Part shown: piece by piece, positions 12,201-19,472 of the stretch | Layout of the letters: every line of letters begins with the position of its first letter | Position numbering within the stretch: the stretch's first letter is position 1 | Origin: an uncultured Dehalococcoidia bacterium | GTDB lineage: Bacteria; Chloroflexota; Dehalococcoidia; Lucifugimonadales; UBA1127 | Assembly: GCA_913049785.1 (NCBI GenBank) | Contig: CAJWXP010000019.1 | Coordinates: 1 to 39,995 of the forward strand | Length of the DNA stretch: 39,995 nucleotides | Direction: 5' to 3' | Notes under the pieces: model-generated | Seen by the model: the letters and a program-made list of their open reading frames with translations, nothing else | What the model was told of the DNA's origin: nothing | The model's database searches: none | Position numbers and translations under genes: made by a program

Positions 12201-13494
12201 GATCGGAGTCGTATCGCTGCTGTTGGGTCAGTACCTCCGTAAACGCCGAGTCGACCTGAGAACGTTGTACAAGGCGGCAGGGGTCGTCGCTGCGTTTGTC
12301 GTACTGGCCGTCATCTTCTGGCTTCCCTACCACCTGCGACTGGAGAACGGCTTCCAGGGCGTTAATTTGACTCCGGTGCGAACAGACCTGTGGCAGTATC
12401 TTGCGATACATGGCCTGTTCATATTCCTGGTGCTCACGTTGCTCATAACAGAGCTTCCCCGTGCGCCGTGGCAGTGGTTCAGGGACGCTAACGAATCGCG
12501 CCGGTGGTTGGTTATCGCAGTCGGCGGCGCAGTCGTTGCGTTGGGGCTAGCGGCCTCCTTGCTGGGGTACAGCACCATCGTGGCGCTGGGAGGCATGCTC
12601 ATCGTCGCTCTGGTGTTGTTCGTCAGGCGAACAGCGCCCTGGCCCTGGTCAAGAGAAAGCCGCGGTGATGTTCAAGCCAGTACCCCCGATGCATCGGCAT
12701 TCCACCTGCTGCCGCTGGGTCTGCTTGCGACGGCTCTGGCCATCGGAATCGCTGTGGACATCGTGGTGGTCAAAGGCGACATCGAACGCATGAACACGGT
12801 GTTCAAGTCCTACCTGCAAGCGTGGATATTCCTGTCGATCGGTGCAGCGTACGCCCTCTGGTATCTGGGTTTTGTGAAGGGATTCTTCCTACGCATCAGA
12901 GTGGCCAAGGGCGTTTGGCTGACGGGATTGGCACTGCTGGTGGCAGGCTCTGCCGTGTACCCCGTCCTTGGCACCCGTGAACGGCTGGCCGACCGCTTCG
13001 ATACCAGTACATTCACATTGGACGGCACGGCGTTCATGGAGACGGAATCGTACACGGACGATAAGGGCACAGTGACGTTCAAGTGGGACCTGGAGGCCAT
13101 AGAGTGGATGCAGGAGAACGTGCAGGGCTCGCCGGTGATCGTAGAGGGACGGACGCCGCTATATCGCTGGGGCAGTCGAGTCTCGATCTACACGGGTCTG
13201 CCGACCGTGCTTGGCTGGGACTGGCATCAGCGACAGCAGCGGTGCGGGTTGAACCCTTGCGATGCTGTGACCGCTCGCATCGTGGATGTGAATAAAATCT
13301 ACACTTCCACAGACGCCACGGAGACTCTCCAACTGCTCAACGATTACGACGTGAAGTATGTGTATGTAGGTGAATTGGAACACAACTACTATCCGGATTC
13401 AGGGCTGATAAAGTTTCAGGGCTTGGCGGCTGTGGGGAAGCTCACCGTGGTGTACGAGAACCAGGAAGTAACCGTGTACGAGGTTCAAGGCTAG
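9202..13494 (+). CDS. Giant GT-C-like glycosyltransferase / Chlor_Arch_YYY (DUF2298) membrane protein
   Basis: A 1430-residue polytopic membrane protein in two halves. The N-terminal half (about 1-620) resembles PMT/ArnT-type GT-C glycosyltransferases: after the first helix it has an acidic loop FHPDERAI (D55, E56), then many helices and a soluble stretch. The C-terminal half (about 650-1430) is the Chlor_Arch_YYY/DUF2298 domain: NYYYFGQFMMA at Y814-Y816, FADLHAHMLAMPLG near D939, NAWDFPTYLG, ERMNTVFKSYLQAW, and TGLPTVLGWDWHQRQ near the end. The YYY family is known from Chloroflexota and archaea with no proven function; a lipid-linked sugar transferase acting outside the membrane is a reasonable inference. 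It stands alone between two operons. Confidence 0.85.
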   Translation: MAETNILQSAGLARPSWTTVQPWANKAALPLLLVLALAMRLYGIDWDGGFLFHPDERAILMNTNDLAWPSITNLGVLFNVDESPLNPRWFPYGSFPLYVLKFADALISPFNDLGLVGLSRVGRTLSALADVATIYVVYLLARKLFDRRVGLLAATFTMLAVIHIQLSHFFAVDTFQTLFAVTSVYFMVRVALEGRLRYSLLAGVFVALALATKVSSMPLLAPLVMAHVFSALRQAPIASISSMRVPAEWWVVGRRLVYAGATVAGVFFIAEPYAILDFDRFWADVTEQSEMVRRIRDYPFTRQYVDTTPYIYHIKQLALFGLGLPLGLVAWAGLGYGAYAAIKRRSLGLLVVLSFVVPFFLITGSFDVKFLRYMLPITPFLLIYGSGMLIAGLDWVRERRSDMAPWALAGISGVVVLTAFYAFSYLTIYSSPHTAVRASTWLNANAPEGSLILKEHWEEGLPDLWTYERRELPMYNPDGPQKLQIVASELAEAEYLTFYSSRLFGTTPRLPDDYPIPYAMTKAYYPLLFNGDLGYELVRVEQQYPSFLGVSFVNDVFGRPGLEPPPPMQRKNHGGIRIDMGFADESFSVYDHPQVLIFRNTGRLSEGRLRTLLGVAQLPELGYDLMLAPEDERESQQAGGTISDITPSDGLGSRFPLPVWLLAMYLGTIATLPISLMVFRALPDRGYLLARPLGLLMLAYIPWMLASLKWMSFGRGSISLGFLLLFAISGWLTYRYRDELWDFVRRRWRFLLGQEALFLGAFIIFTLIRAANPDLWHPFRGGEKPMDFAYLNAVVRSTYMPPFDPWFAGGSLNYYYFGQFMMATVIKATGIPTAIAYNLAVPMVFALVVGAAFSLGYNIAEGARRAVRSARNIPVWSPVVAGLAAMLFMVVFSNLDGGVQVLQGAAGNFDFWSPTRMMPPDPPGFEITEFPFFTFLFADLHAHMLAMPLGLLAIGLSLNTVLLSPNGERTGWFFASLGLLALTVGGLWATNAWDFPTYLGIGVVSLLLGQYLRKRRVDLRTLYKAAGVVAAFVVLAVIFWLPYHLRLENGFQGVNLTPVRTDLWQYLAIHGLFIFLVLTLLITELPRAPWQWFRDANESRRWLVIAVGGAVVALGLAASLLGYSTIVALGGMLIVALVLFVRRTAPWPWSRESRGDVQASTPDASAFHLLPLGLLATALAIGIAVDIVVVKGDIERMNTVFKSYLQAWIFLSIGAAYALWYLGFVKGFFLRIRVAKGVWLTGLALLVAGSAVYPVLGTRERLADRFDTSTFTLDGTAFMETESYTDDKGTVTFKWDLEAIEWMQENVQGSPVIVEGRTPLYRWGSRVSIYTGLPTVLGWDWHQRQQRCGLNPCDAVTARIVDVNKIYTSTDATETLQLLNDYDVKYVYVGELEHNYYPDSGLIKFQGLAAVGKLTVVYENQEVTVYEVQG

Positions 13495-13564
13495 CTAGGA
13501 TGCGTTTGACCTTGGGTATGGTGAGTTGGCATTCTTCGACTTGCTAAGGGTGGTATGTACGTCT

Positions 13565-13591
13565 GTGGTTCGACAGGCTCACCACGAACGG
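13565..13591. repeat. Short dispersed-type hairpin repeat between convergent genes
   Basis: GTGGTTCGACAGGCTCACCACGAACGG (quoted in parts: GTGGTTCGACAGG, CTCACCACGAACGG) has overlapping inverted pairs GTGGT/ACCAC and GTTCG/CGAAC. From memory, sequences of this kind recur many times in numerous bacterial genomes. It lies in the 129 bases between the convergent YYY and pheA genes, which otherwise hold only the pheA-end hairpin. Confidence 0.55.
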
Positions 13592-13616
13592 TTTTGGTAA
13601 CCATCAGCATATGGGT

Positions 13617-13633
13617 GCAGGGTTTAACCCTGC
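13617..13633 (-). terminator. Hairpin overlapping the pheA stop codon
   Basis: GCAGGGTT and AACCCTGC form an eight-pair stem around a single central base, with the pheA TAA inside it. There is no T run after it, so it may be a repeat-derived hairpin that stabilises the 3' end and not a classical terminator. Confidence 0.45.
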
Positions 13634-14475
13634 GTGACCCGAGGGTAAGAGCCAAAGATCTTGAGGGTGGATGTCAGCTTTCGTACGCTCTCCAACGCCT
13701 CTGCCAGCACCGCGTCCTGCCGATGCCCCAGCAAGTCCACCAGGAAGATGTACCTGCCCATCTCTCGCTTTGCGGGCCTCGATTCGATTTTGGCCATGCT
13801 GATGCCCCGCCGAGCAAACTCGCCGATGACGCTGTACAGCAGCCCCGGCGTGTCACCGACAAGCGGCCCCTTTGCCTCATCGAAATCAAAGCAGATTGAT
13901 GTCTTGTCGTCGCCCGAGGGGACATGGTCTTCCTGAGCCCACACCACAAACCGCGTGGTGTTGTCGGGCTGGTCCTGGATGTCTGTCGCCAGCACTTCGG
14001 CGCCGTAGAGGTCGCCAGCCCTGCGTGATGCGATGGCTGCTGCGGGCACATCACTAGCCTGCATCTGTTCAACCGCTGCGGCTGTAGATAGCGATGCTAC
14101 GGACTGGGCGTTGGGATACTCGTTCTCAAGGTATCGACGACATTGGCCCAACGCTTGAGGGTGCGAGTGGATGGCCTTGATGTCCTCGGCCCGTGTGCCT
14201 GGCTTGATGAGCAGGCAGTGGAGGATGGGAACCATGATCTCCTGTTTAATGTGGAGAGTATCCTCTTGGATGAGCAGGTCAAGGGTGTCCACTACCGCGC
14301 CTTCCAGGCTGTTCTCAATGGCTGTCACGCCTTCATCCACATCGCCTGAACGGACCGCCTCGATAACGGCTCTGAACGTGGGGTACGGGATGCGCGTGGC
14401 CTCGGCGTCGTAGCGTTCTGTAGCTTCTTCTGTGTAGGTGCCAGGGGGAGCCAAATACCCAAGACGCTTCGGCAT
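13624..14475 (-). CDS. pheA: Prephenate dehydratase with ACT domain
   Basis: Converts prephenate to phenylpyruvate in phenylalanine synthesis. The 283-residue monofunctional form has the N-terminal LGYLAPPGTYTEEAT, ENSLEG (54-59), the TTRF motif at 173-176 needed for activity, and a C-terminal ACT domain with ESRP (231-234), the phenylalanine-sensing motif. The ACT glycine region reads GDTPGLLYSV where GALY is usual. No chorismate mutase domain is attached. It begins 1 base after the upstream RCK gene stop and appears to be the last gene of the usp-RCK-RCK transcript, an unusual neighbour for potassium genes. Confidence 0.94.
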   Translation of the reverse strand: MPKRLGYLAPPGTYTEEATERYDAEATRIPYPTFRAVIEAVRSGDVDEGVTAIENSLEGAVVDTLDLLIQEDTLHIKQEIMVPILHCLLIKPGTRAEDIKAIHSHPQALGQCRRYLENEYPNAQSVASLSTAAAVEQMQASDVPAAAIASRRAGDLYGAEVLATDIQDQPDNTTRFVVWAQEDHVPSGDDKTSICFDFDEAKGPLVGDTPGLLYSVIGEFARRGISMAKIESRPAKREMGRYIFLVDLLGHRQDAVLAEALESVRKLTSTLKIFGSYPRVTQG

Positions 14476-14476
14476 G

Positions 14477-15139
14477 CTATCCCTCTCTGCTCAGGACTTC
14501 CAGAAGGGCTTCCGCCTGGTCGGCGACGGTGACCGCTACCACCTCGTCATGGGCTTCCAGGAACGTATCGTCGGTTATCGGTTTCAGCGTGCCGTCCCTG
14601 CTGACGATGGCCACGATGTTCGTTTCCGGTGGGAGTTGGATGGCACTGAGTTTCTTGCCGGCCACACCGGAGTTTATCGGAATCTCTATAGCGGCGGCTT
14701 CACGGTTGCCTCGCACAGGAAGCACATGTGCCGGGGAGTGGGCAGGCAGTTCTTCCTCGATGGCTGCCAACAGGAGTTGTGTGCTGCTGACAATGACATC
14801 GATCCCAAGGATGTCGAAGAGGTTCTCATCTTCCGGGTTGTTGATGAGGGTCACGGTCTTGGGGACGTTGAACTGGTGCTTTGCCAACTGGCAGGCCGCC
14901 AGGTTGTCCTCGTCTGTGCTTGTGGTGGCGATGAGGATGTCCGCACGAGCGACGCCTGCAGCAGTTTGGATGCTGGGTTCAGACCCGTCACCCTTGATGG
15001 CGATGTTGCCGAAATGCGAAATCAGTTCATCCACACGCTTGCCATCTATGTCTACCACGAATACTTCATGGCCTGCGTTGAAGAGCGCTCGAGTGAGGTG
15101 GAAACCAACCATTCCTCCGCCGACAACTACGATATACAT
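14477..15139 (-). CDS. TrkA-type RCK protein (RCK_N plus RCK_C)
   Basis: A 220-residue cytoplasmic regulatory subunit for a Trk/Ktr potassium transporter. Residues 1-120 form a Rossmann RCK_N domain: MYIVVVGGGMVGFHLTRAL binds nucleotide, VVDID ends beta 2, and IKGDGSE and ADILIATTSTDEDN follow. Residues 135-220 form an RCK_C domain (EIPINSGVAGKKLSAIQLP, LEAHDEVVAVT). It is 6 bases downstream of a half-size RCK gene and 1 base upstream of pheA. In the family such rings gate TrkH/KtrB in response to ATP/ADP, NADH or c-di-AMP; which ligand acts here cannot be told. Confidence 0.88.
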   Translation of the reverse strand: MYIVVVGGGMVGFHLTRALFNAGHEVFVVDIDGKRVDELISHFGNIAIKGDGSEPSIQTAAGVARADILIATTSTDEDNLAACQLAKHQFNVPKTVTLINNPEDENLFDILGIDVIVSSTQLLLAAIEEELPAHSPAHVLPVRGNREAAAIEIPINSGVAGKKLSAIQLPPETNIVAIVSRDGTLKPITDDTFLEAHDEVVAVTVADQAEALLEVLSREG

Positions 15140-15145
15140 GGCGGG

Positions 15146-15553
15146 TTACGGAAGGACCGCTTCCAGGATGAGGGCGGAGGTGACTTTGGTGGAGCTGACG
15201 GTAGCCAACCCTAGTTTGCTGTACATCTCCTGACGCTCCGGGTCGCCCACGCGGCAGACCACTTTGGGGACGTTGAAGATGTGCTTCGCCTTCTGCGCAG
15301 CCAGGGCGTTTCTGTTATCGCGGTTGGAGACGGCTACAAAAACATCGGCGTCTTGGATCCCTGCCTCTACCAGCTCCTCCTCAAGGATGCCGTCAGAGAC
15401 CAGGGTAGCGCCTTCCAACTCTCGCAGTTCTTTGGGAAGGGCAAGAAAACTCTCGCCCACGCTGTCCAACACCCTGACGCTATGGCCCTCTTTCCAGAGC
15501 GCGGTAACAATCTGGGTACCTATCCGACCACAACCCATGACTACAACGTTCAT
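15146..15553 (-). CDS. Half-size RCK_N protein (TrkA-like)
   Basis: A 135-residue protein with only the NAD-binding RCK_N domain: MNVVVMGCGRIGTQIVTAL, VLDS at the end of beta 2, ADVFVAVSNRDNRNALAAQ and VVCRVGDPERQEMYSKLG. The RCK_C half is absent and the stop is followed at once by the next RCK gene, so it is either a natural single-domain protein or one partner of a split pair. Its ATG overlaps the usp stop as ATGA, which implies coupling. It probably forms mixed assemblies with the neighbouring RCK protein; that is inference. Confidence 0.85.
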   Translation of the reverse strand: MNVVVMGCGRIGTQIVTALWKEGHSVRVLDSVGESFLALPKELRELEGATLVSDGILEEELVEAGIQDADVFVAVSNRDNRNALAAQKAKHIFNVPKVVCRVGDPERQEMYSKLGLATVSSTKVTSALILEAVLP

Positions 15554-16032
15554 CGTCGACCTTCAGCGCCGGATGTAGCGACCTCCCTGGCCTTGGAGGT
15601 GAATTCGTCCGGCTTGGCTTCCCTGTACACCAATACGGGACAGAGTGAGTGCTCAATGATATACGGCGCTACGCCACCAAGAGTCAAGCTGTCATGACGC
15701 CGTTTATAGGTGAGCCCCAGCAGAATCGCATCAACGCTGCGCTCTTGGGCCTCTCGCACAATGGCAGGGCCAGCGTCTCTGGCCTGAAGCATCTCTGTTT
15801 CCGTTTTGACCTTGCATGACTTCAGGAACTCTTCCGCGCTGCGCAGGATATCTTCACACTTGGTGACTTCTGAAGGAAGCTCTGCATCTATGGGGTACTG
15901 ACGAGGAACCTCTATCACATAGAGGAGGCAGATGGAGCCGTGCTCATGGCGCACCAAGTTTGAGGCGAACCGAAGTGTGTCCTGGTCTACTCGCTGCCCC
16001 TTAATGGGTAGCAGTAGTCGCTTTATTTGCAT
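15550..16032 (-). CDS. Universal stress protein family (UspA-like)
   Basis: A 160-residue single-domain protein: start IKRLLLPIKGQRVDQDTLRF, middle AGPAIVREAQERSVDAILLG, end GGVAPYIIEHSLCPVLVYR. The end matches the usual G-S-V-A-x-x-V-L-x-x-a-x-C-P-V-L-V signature, but the ATP loop G-x2-G-x9-G-S is only partly kept (GLTYKRRHDSLTLGG), so nucleotide binding is uncertain. The gene heads a transcript with two RCK genes and pheA, behind a convincing promoter. Usp proteins are known to bind or regulate cation transporters, so a role in potassium control fits. Confidence 0.85.
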   Translation of the reverse strand: MQIKRLLLPIKGQRVDQDTLRFASNLVRHEHGSICLLYVIEVPRQYPIDAELPSEVTKCEDILRSAEEFLKSCKVKTETEMLQARDAGPAIVREAQERSVDAILLGLTYKRRHDSLTLGGVAPYIIEHSLCPVLVYREAKPDEFTSKAREVATSGAEGRR

Positions 16033-16061
16033 TTGGGGCGTTGCTCTTCATACGTTAGTTT

Positions 16062-16083
16062 TTGACTGAACCATATCAGTCAA
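16062..16083. promoter_or_regulatory. Inverted repeat in the usp leader, possible operator
   Basis: TTGACTGA, six bases, TCAGTCAA: a perfect eight-base dyad about 30 to 50 bases before the usp ATG and directly downstream of the predicted start of transcription. Its position and symmetry suit a dimeric repressor or an RNA hairpin. Confidence 0.45.
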
Positions 16084-16092
16084 CACGACTAG

Positions 16093-16121
16093 ATTATGGG
16101 CTTTTCGCACTCGCTGCGCAA
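16093..16121 (-). promoter_or_regulatory. Promoter for usp-RCK-RCK-pheA
   Basis: On the minus strand TTGCGC (16121-16116), 17 bases, CATAAT (16098-16093) matches a housekeeping promoter well and predicts a start near 16086, about 54 bases before the usp ATG. It shows that usp begins a separate transcript from trkH-ktrA. Confidence 0.6.
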
Positions 16122-16187
16122 GAGGATTAATGGACATTACCGCTATGAGGATGTACCCAATTCCTCCCGTGATTCAGCGCGCGAACG

Positions 16188-16859
16188 TTAGGAGACACCT
16201 TCAGCGTGCAGCTTATCCAGCATCTCTTCTTTGCTGGCCAAAACCAGGGTATCGTCTTTCTGGATACGTTCGTCTTCTGAAGGGAGCAGTATCACGTCTC
16301 TGCCACGTCGAATCGCCAGGACGGCCAACCCGTACTTGTCTCGCGCTCCAGCTAGTCCGGCTTCTTTCAATGTCTGGTTGACGGTCTGTGGGGAGGCTTT
16401 GACCTTGCTGATGCCAAAGTTGGGGCCCACTTCCATGTAGTCCTGCACTTCAGGATGGAAGAGGCTACGCGCAACGTGTTCCCCCGTCTCCTGCTCCGGA
16501 TGCACGACCACGTCGGCGCCAACGCGTTCAAGGGTCTGCCCGTGGAGTCGTGTCTTGGCTCTGGCAACGATGTGAGGGACGCCCATGCTTTTGAGCAGAA
16601 CAGTACTCATGATGCTTGCCTCGACGTTGGAGCCGATGGCCACAACGGCCATATCGAAGTTGGGGATACCGAGTTCCTTGAGGACGGCTTCCTGGGTGGC
16701 ATCGCCCTGTACGGGATAGGTCACCTGACCCATGGCTTCCTGGACTCTGACGGGATCAATCTCCAATGCCAGGACATCGTGGCCCATCTGGTACAACGTA
16801 TATGCTACGCTGGAACCGAACCGGCCAAGGCCTATGATCGCGATCTGTTGGTTTGCCAT
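16188..16859 (-). CDS. ktrA: Potassium uptake regulator KtrA/TrkA (RCK protein)
   Basis: A 223-residue RCK protein of KtrA/KtrC type: AIIGLGRFGSSVAYTLYQ is the nucleotide-binding loop with ALEID ending beta 2, then VQGDATQEAVLKELGI, MAVVAIGSNVEASIMSTVLL and VPHIVARAKTRLHG. The C-terminal RCK_C domain includes RDKYGLAVLAIRRGRDVILLPSEDERI. It is 9 bases downstream of the trkH/ktrB stop, the classic KtrAB pairing, and is expected to form the octameric gating ring under that channel. The gene symbol is chosen on similarity to KtrA over TrkA. Confidence 0.88.
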   Translation of the reverse strand: MANQQIAIIGLGRFGSSVAYTLYQMGHDVLALEIDPVRVQEAMGQVTYPVQGDATQEAVLKELGIPNFDMAVVAIGSNVEASIMSTVLLKSMGVPHIVARAKTRLHGQTLERVGADVVVHPEQETGEHVARSLFHPEVQDYMEVGPNFGISKVKASPQTVNQTLKEAGLAGARDKYGLAVLAIRRGRDVILLPSEDERIQKDDTLVLASKEEMLDKLHAEGVS

Positions 16860-16868
16860 AATTCTTCC

Positions 16869-18311
16869 TTATCCTATTCTAACGCGCTCTTGCGGGTATC
16901 GGTAGAGCGGGACACGACCTTCATGGTGGACAAGCGCCAACCCCAAAGCCAACGGCCCTATGCGTCCAATCACCATCGTCACAATGATCAGGAGCCTGCC
17001 TATCGTACTCAGGTCAGAGGTTATTCCAGTACTTAACCCTACGGTTCCTACTGCGGAGACGGTCTCGAACAAGAGGCTTATGAACCTGGTCTGGCCACCC
17101 TCTGTGCCGGTCAGGACGAATGCCACAACAAACACAAGCAGGATTCCAAGCGCTACGACGGTGATGGCCCTGTGGACCTGGGTTTGCGGCAATTCCCGGC
17201 CAAAGGCGTTCACGTGGTCCTTGCCGCGCACCGATGAGAAGATAGTCGCAACAACCACGCCCAACGTATTCAGCCTGATGCCGCCTCCAGCCGATGCCGA
17301 TGCGGTGCCGATGAACATCAGCCCGATGATGAAGAACAATGTGGCAGGACCGAGAAGCCCGGTGCCTATGGTACTGAATCCGGCGGCACGGGCGGTGATG
17401 GACTCAAATACCGAGTGGACGATCTTTTGCCCGAAGGACATGGGCCCCAGGGTGCTGCTGTTGTCGTATTCCAGGGTGAAGACGATGACGGCACCGAGGA
17501 CCCAGAGCACGACGCTCGCAGCAACGATGATCTTGGTGTCCAGGCTGAACCGCGAGAACCGTTTCACCCGTACCAGTTCAGCCATGACAGCAAAGCTCAA
17601 CCCACCCAGCATGATGAGCACTGCCATGACTCCAAGAGTGAACAGGTCTTGTTGAAAGACGCTCAGACTGTCTGAGTCAGGGATAGTTGTGAATCCAGCG
17701 TTGTTGAAACCACTGACCGCCTGGAAAAGGCCGTGCCAGACGGCTTCCGGCCATCCCCAGTCAAATTTGTTCTGAAACTTTATCGCCAGGAGGACTCCGC
17801 CGATGAGCTGAAGAAGCAGGGCAGTGACCATCAGGTTGCGGATCGTACGTAGGATGCCGCCGATACGTGTTGTGCCAAGGCTCTCGCGGAATGCCATACG
17901 CTGTGTGAGGGTGATGCGCTGGCCGAGCAGGATGTAGATGAATCCTGCCATGGTCATCCAACCCAGACCACCCACCAGGATCAGCACCCAAATGATGGCC
18001 TGTCCCGTTGTGCTCCAGTACACGGGTGTGTCGACGACGATAAGCCCGGTGACAGTTGCTGCGGAAGTAGCGGTGAAGAGTGAGACCATGAACGGCGTCC
18101 ACTCTCCGGTGGTGTTGGCAAAGGGGAAAAGCAGCAACACAGTACCGATTGCGATAAGAATCGTAAGCCCAAGGAGCAAGGTAAAGGGGGAGTTCAGAAG
18201 ATGGGGCCGTGCTGCTCTCAGCGGGACGCTGAGGGTTGTAGGGCGAATCTCCTCCGGACGGGGGCGTCGGACTACCTGGTCACCAGGCTTAGGCTGCCAG
18301 CCGCGTTGCAC
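16869..18311 (-). CDS. trkH: TrkH/KtrB potassium transporter membrane subunit
   Basis: A 480-residue ion-conducting subunit with four pore repeats. P-loop 1 is ATSAATVTGLIVV (TVTGL at 86-90), loop 2 VSGFNNAGFTTI, loop 3 TARAAGFSTI, loop 4 SAVGTVGLSTG; each central glycine of the selectivity filter is present. A positively charged N-terminal tail of about 35 residues precedes the first helix. The start is GTG at 18311 with AGGAG upstream; a nearby ATG is out of frame. It is followed by ktrA and is divergent from metF. Confidence 0.93.
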   Translation of the reverse strand: MQRGWQPKPGDQVVRRPRPEEIRPTTLSVPLRAARPHLLNSPFTLLLGLTILIAIGTVLLLFPFANTTGEWTPFMVSLFTATSAATVTGLIVVDTPVYWSTTGQAIIWVLILVGGLGWMTMAGFIYILLGQRITLTQRMAFRESLGTTRIGGILRTIRNLMVTALLLQLIGGVLLAIKFQNKFDWGWPEAVWHGLFQAVSGFNNAGFTTIPDSDSLSVFQQDLFTLGVMAVLIMLGGLSFAVMAELVRVKRFSRFSLDTKIIVAASVVLWVLGAVIVFTLEYDNSSTLGPMSFGQKIVHSVFESITARAAGFSTIGTGLLGPATLFFIIGLMFIGTASASAGGGIRLNTLGVVVATIFSSVRGKDHVNAFGRELPQTQVHRAITVVALGILLVFVVAFVLTGTEGGQTRFISLLFETVSAVGTVGLSTGITSDLSTIGRLLIIVTMVIGRIGPLALGLALVHHEGRVPLYRYPQERVRIG

Positions 18312-18412
18312 GCATCGCTCCTGGTTAGGTTCTGAAATGCTACCATTGAACCAGCAATAAGATTGTGGACTTTTGTCCTCGCTGTTGCAAGTCCCACGCC
18401 AACGATATTAGC

Positions 18413-18441
18413 TTGACAATAATCGTTTCTATGACTAGGAT
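18413..18441 (+). promoter_or_regulatory. Promoter of metF
   Basis: Perfect -35 TTGACA (18413-18418), a 17-base spacer and -10 TAGGAT (18436-18441) predict a start near 18448, about 45 bases before the metF ATG. It lies in the 181 bases between the divergent trkH and metF genes. Confidence 0.75.
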
Positions 18442-18492
18442 TGCACCTTGTGAATCAGAAATCAAATACTATCTATCGTTGTTGGGAATACC

Positions 18493-19371
18493 ATGTTAAT
18501 TAGAGACCTGCTCAACCAGGGGACGCCTTCATTTTCGTTTGAGTTCTTTCCACCTAAAACCGATGAAGCCTTCGATACGCTTGTGGAAACGATCCGTGAG
18601 CTACAGAAGTTGCATCCCACGTTCGTGTCCGTGACCTACGGAGCTGGGGGCAGCACTCGTCGCAGGACCGTTGACGTTGTGGCCAAAGCGAAACGCGAAC
18701 TGGGCCAGGAGAGCATGGCCCATCTGACGTGCGTCGGCTCTACCGAAGACGAACTGCGAGATGTCCTTGATGAACTCAAAGCGCAGGGCATTGAGAACGT
18801 GCTCCCCCTCCGAGGCGACCCCCCGGCCGGGACCGATGTGTTCGAGAAGACACCAGGCGGGTTTGGCTACGCAAACGAGCTCGTTTCCTTCATCAAAAAG
18901 AACTATGACTTTTGTCTGGGTGTGGCCGGCTATCCGGAAGGGCACCAGGAAGCGGATGACTTCGATACAGACTTGGCAAACCTGAAACTGAAGGTCGACG
19001 CGGGTGCCGACTTCGTCGTTACCCAGATGTTCTTTGATAACCACTTCTACTTCGACTTCGTCGAGCAGGCAAGGGCGATTGGAATCGATGTTCCCCTCAT
19101 CCCGGGTATCATGCCGATCCTGAACGTTGAACAGATCAAACGATTCACCCGGATGTGTGGTGCTAGCATCCCAGAAGAGTTGCTGGAACGACTCGAGGCG
19201 ATCAAGGAAGATGCAGACGCTGTGCGACAGTGTGGCGTAGAGCATGCCGCCAAACAGTGCAGGGAGTTGCTGGAGGGTGGCGCGCCGGGGATCCATTTCT
19301 ACACGCTGAACCGCTCAACGTCCACGCGAGACATCTTTGAGAACCTCAAGGCAGTAGGGGCTCTCGCGTAA
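18493..19371 (+). CDS. metF: Methylenetetrahydrofolate reductase
   Basis: FAD enzyme reducing 5,10-methylene- to 5-methyl-tetrahydrofolate for methionine synthesis. The 292-residue barrel begins with SFSFEFFPPKTDEAFDTL, then VSVTYGAGGSTR, AHLTCVGST, VLPLRGDPP, GVAGYPEGHQEA, FVVTQMFFDN and PLIPGIMPIL; these cover the catalytic glutamate, FAD and folate sites of MetF. Length is normal. It has its own strong promoter and a methionine-metabolism gene (a MetE-like protein) exists elsewhere in the window but is not linked. Confidence 0.96.
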   Translation: MLIRDLLNQGTPSFSFEFFPPKTDEAFDTLVETIRELQKLHPTFVSVTYGAGGSTRRRTVDVVAKAKRELGQESMAHLTCVGSTEDELRDVLDELKAQGIENVLPLRGDPPAGTDVFEKTPGGFGYANELVSFIKKNYDFCLGVAGYPEGHQEADDFDTDLANLKLKVDAGADFVVTQMFFDNHFYFDFVEQARAIGIDVPLIPGIMPILNVEQIKRFTRMCGASIPEELLERLEAIKEDADAVRQCGVEHAAKQCRELLEGGAPGIHFYTLNRSTSTRDIFENLKAVGALA

Positions 19372-19472
19372 GATTTTGGTGCCCCACCTTCTCTAACGGA
19401 TAGGCGTTCTTCACCATTTAGGCTACCCTTTAGCTGTGCCTATCGGCATTGATACCCACAAAGGTGAGTCGC

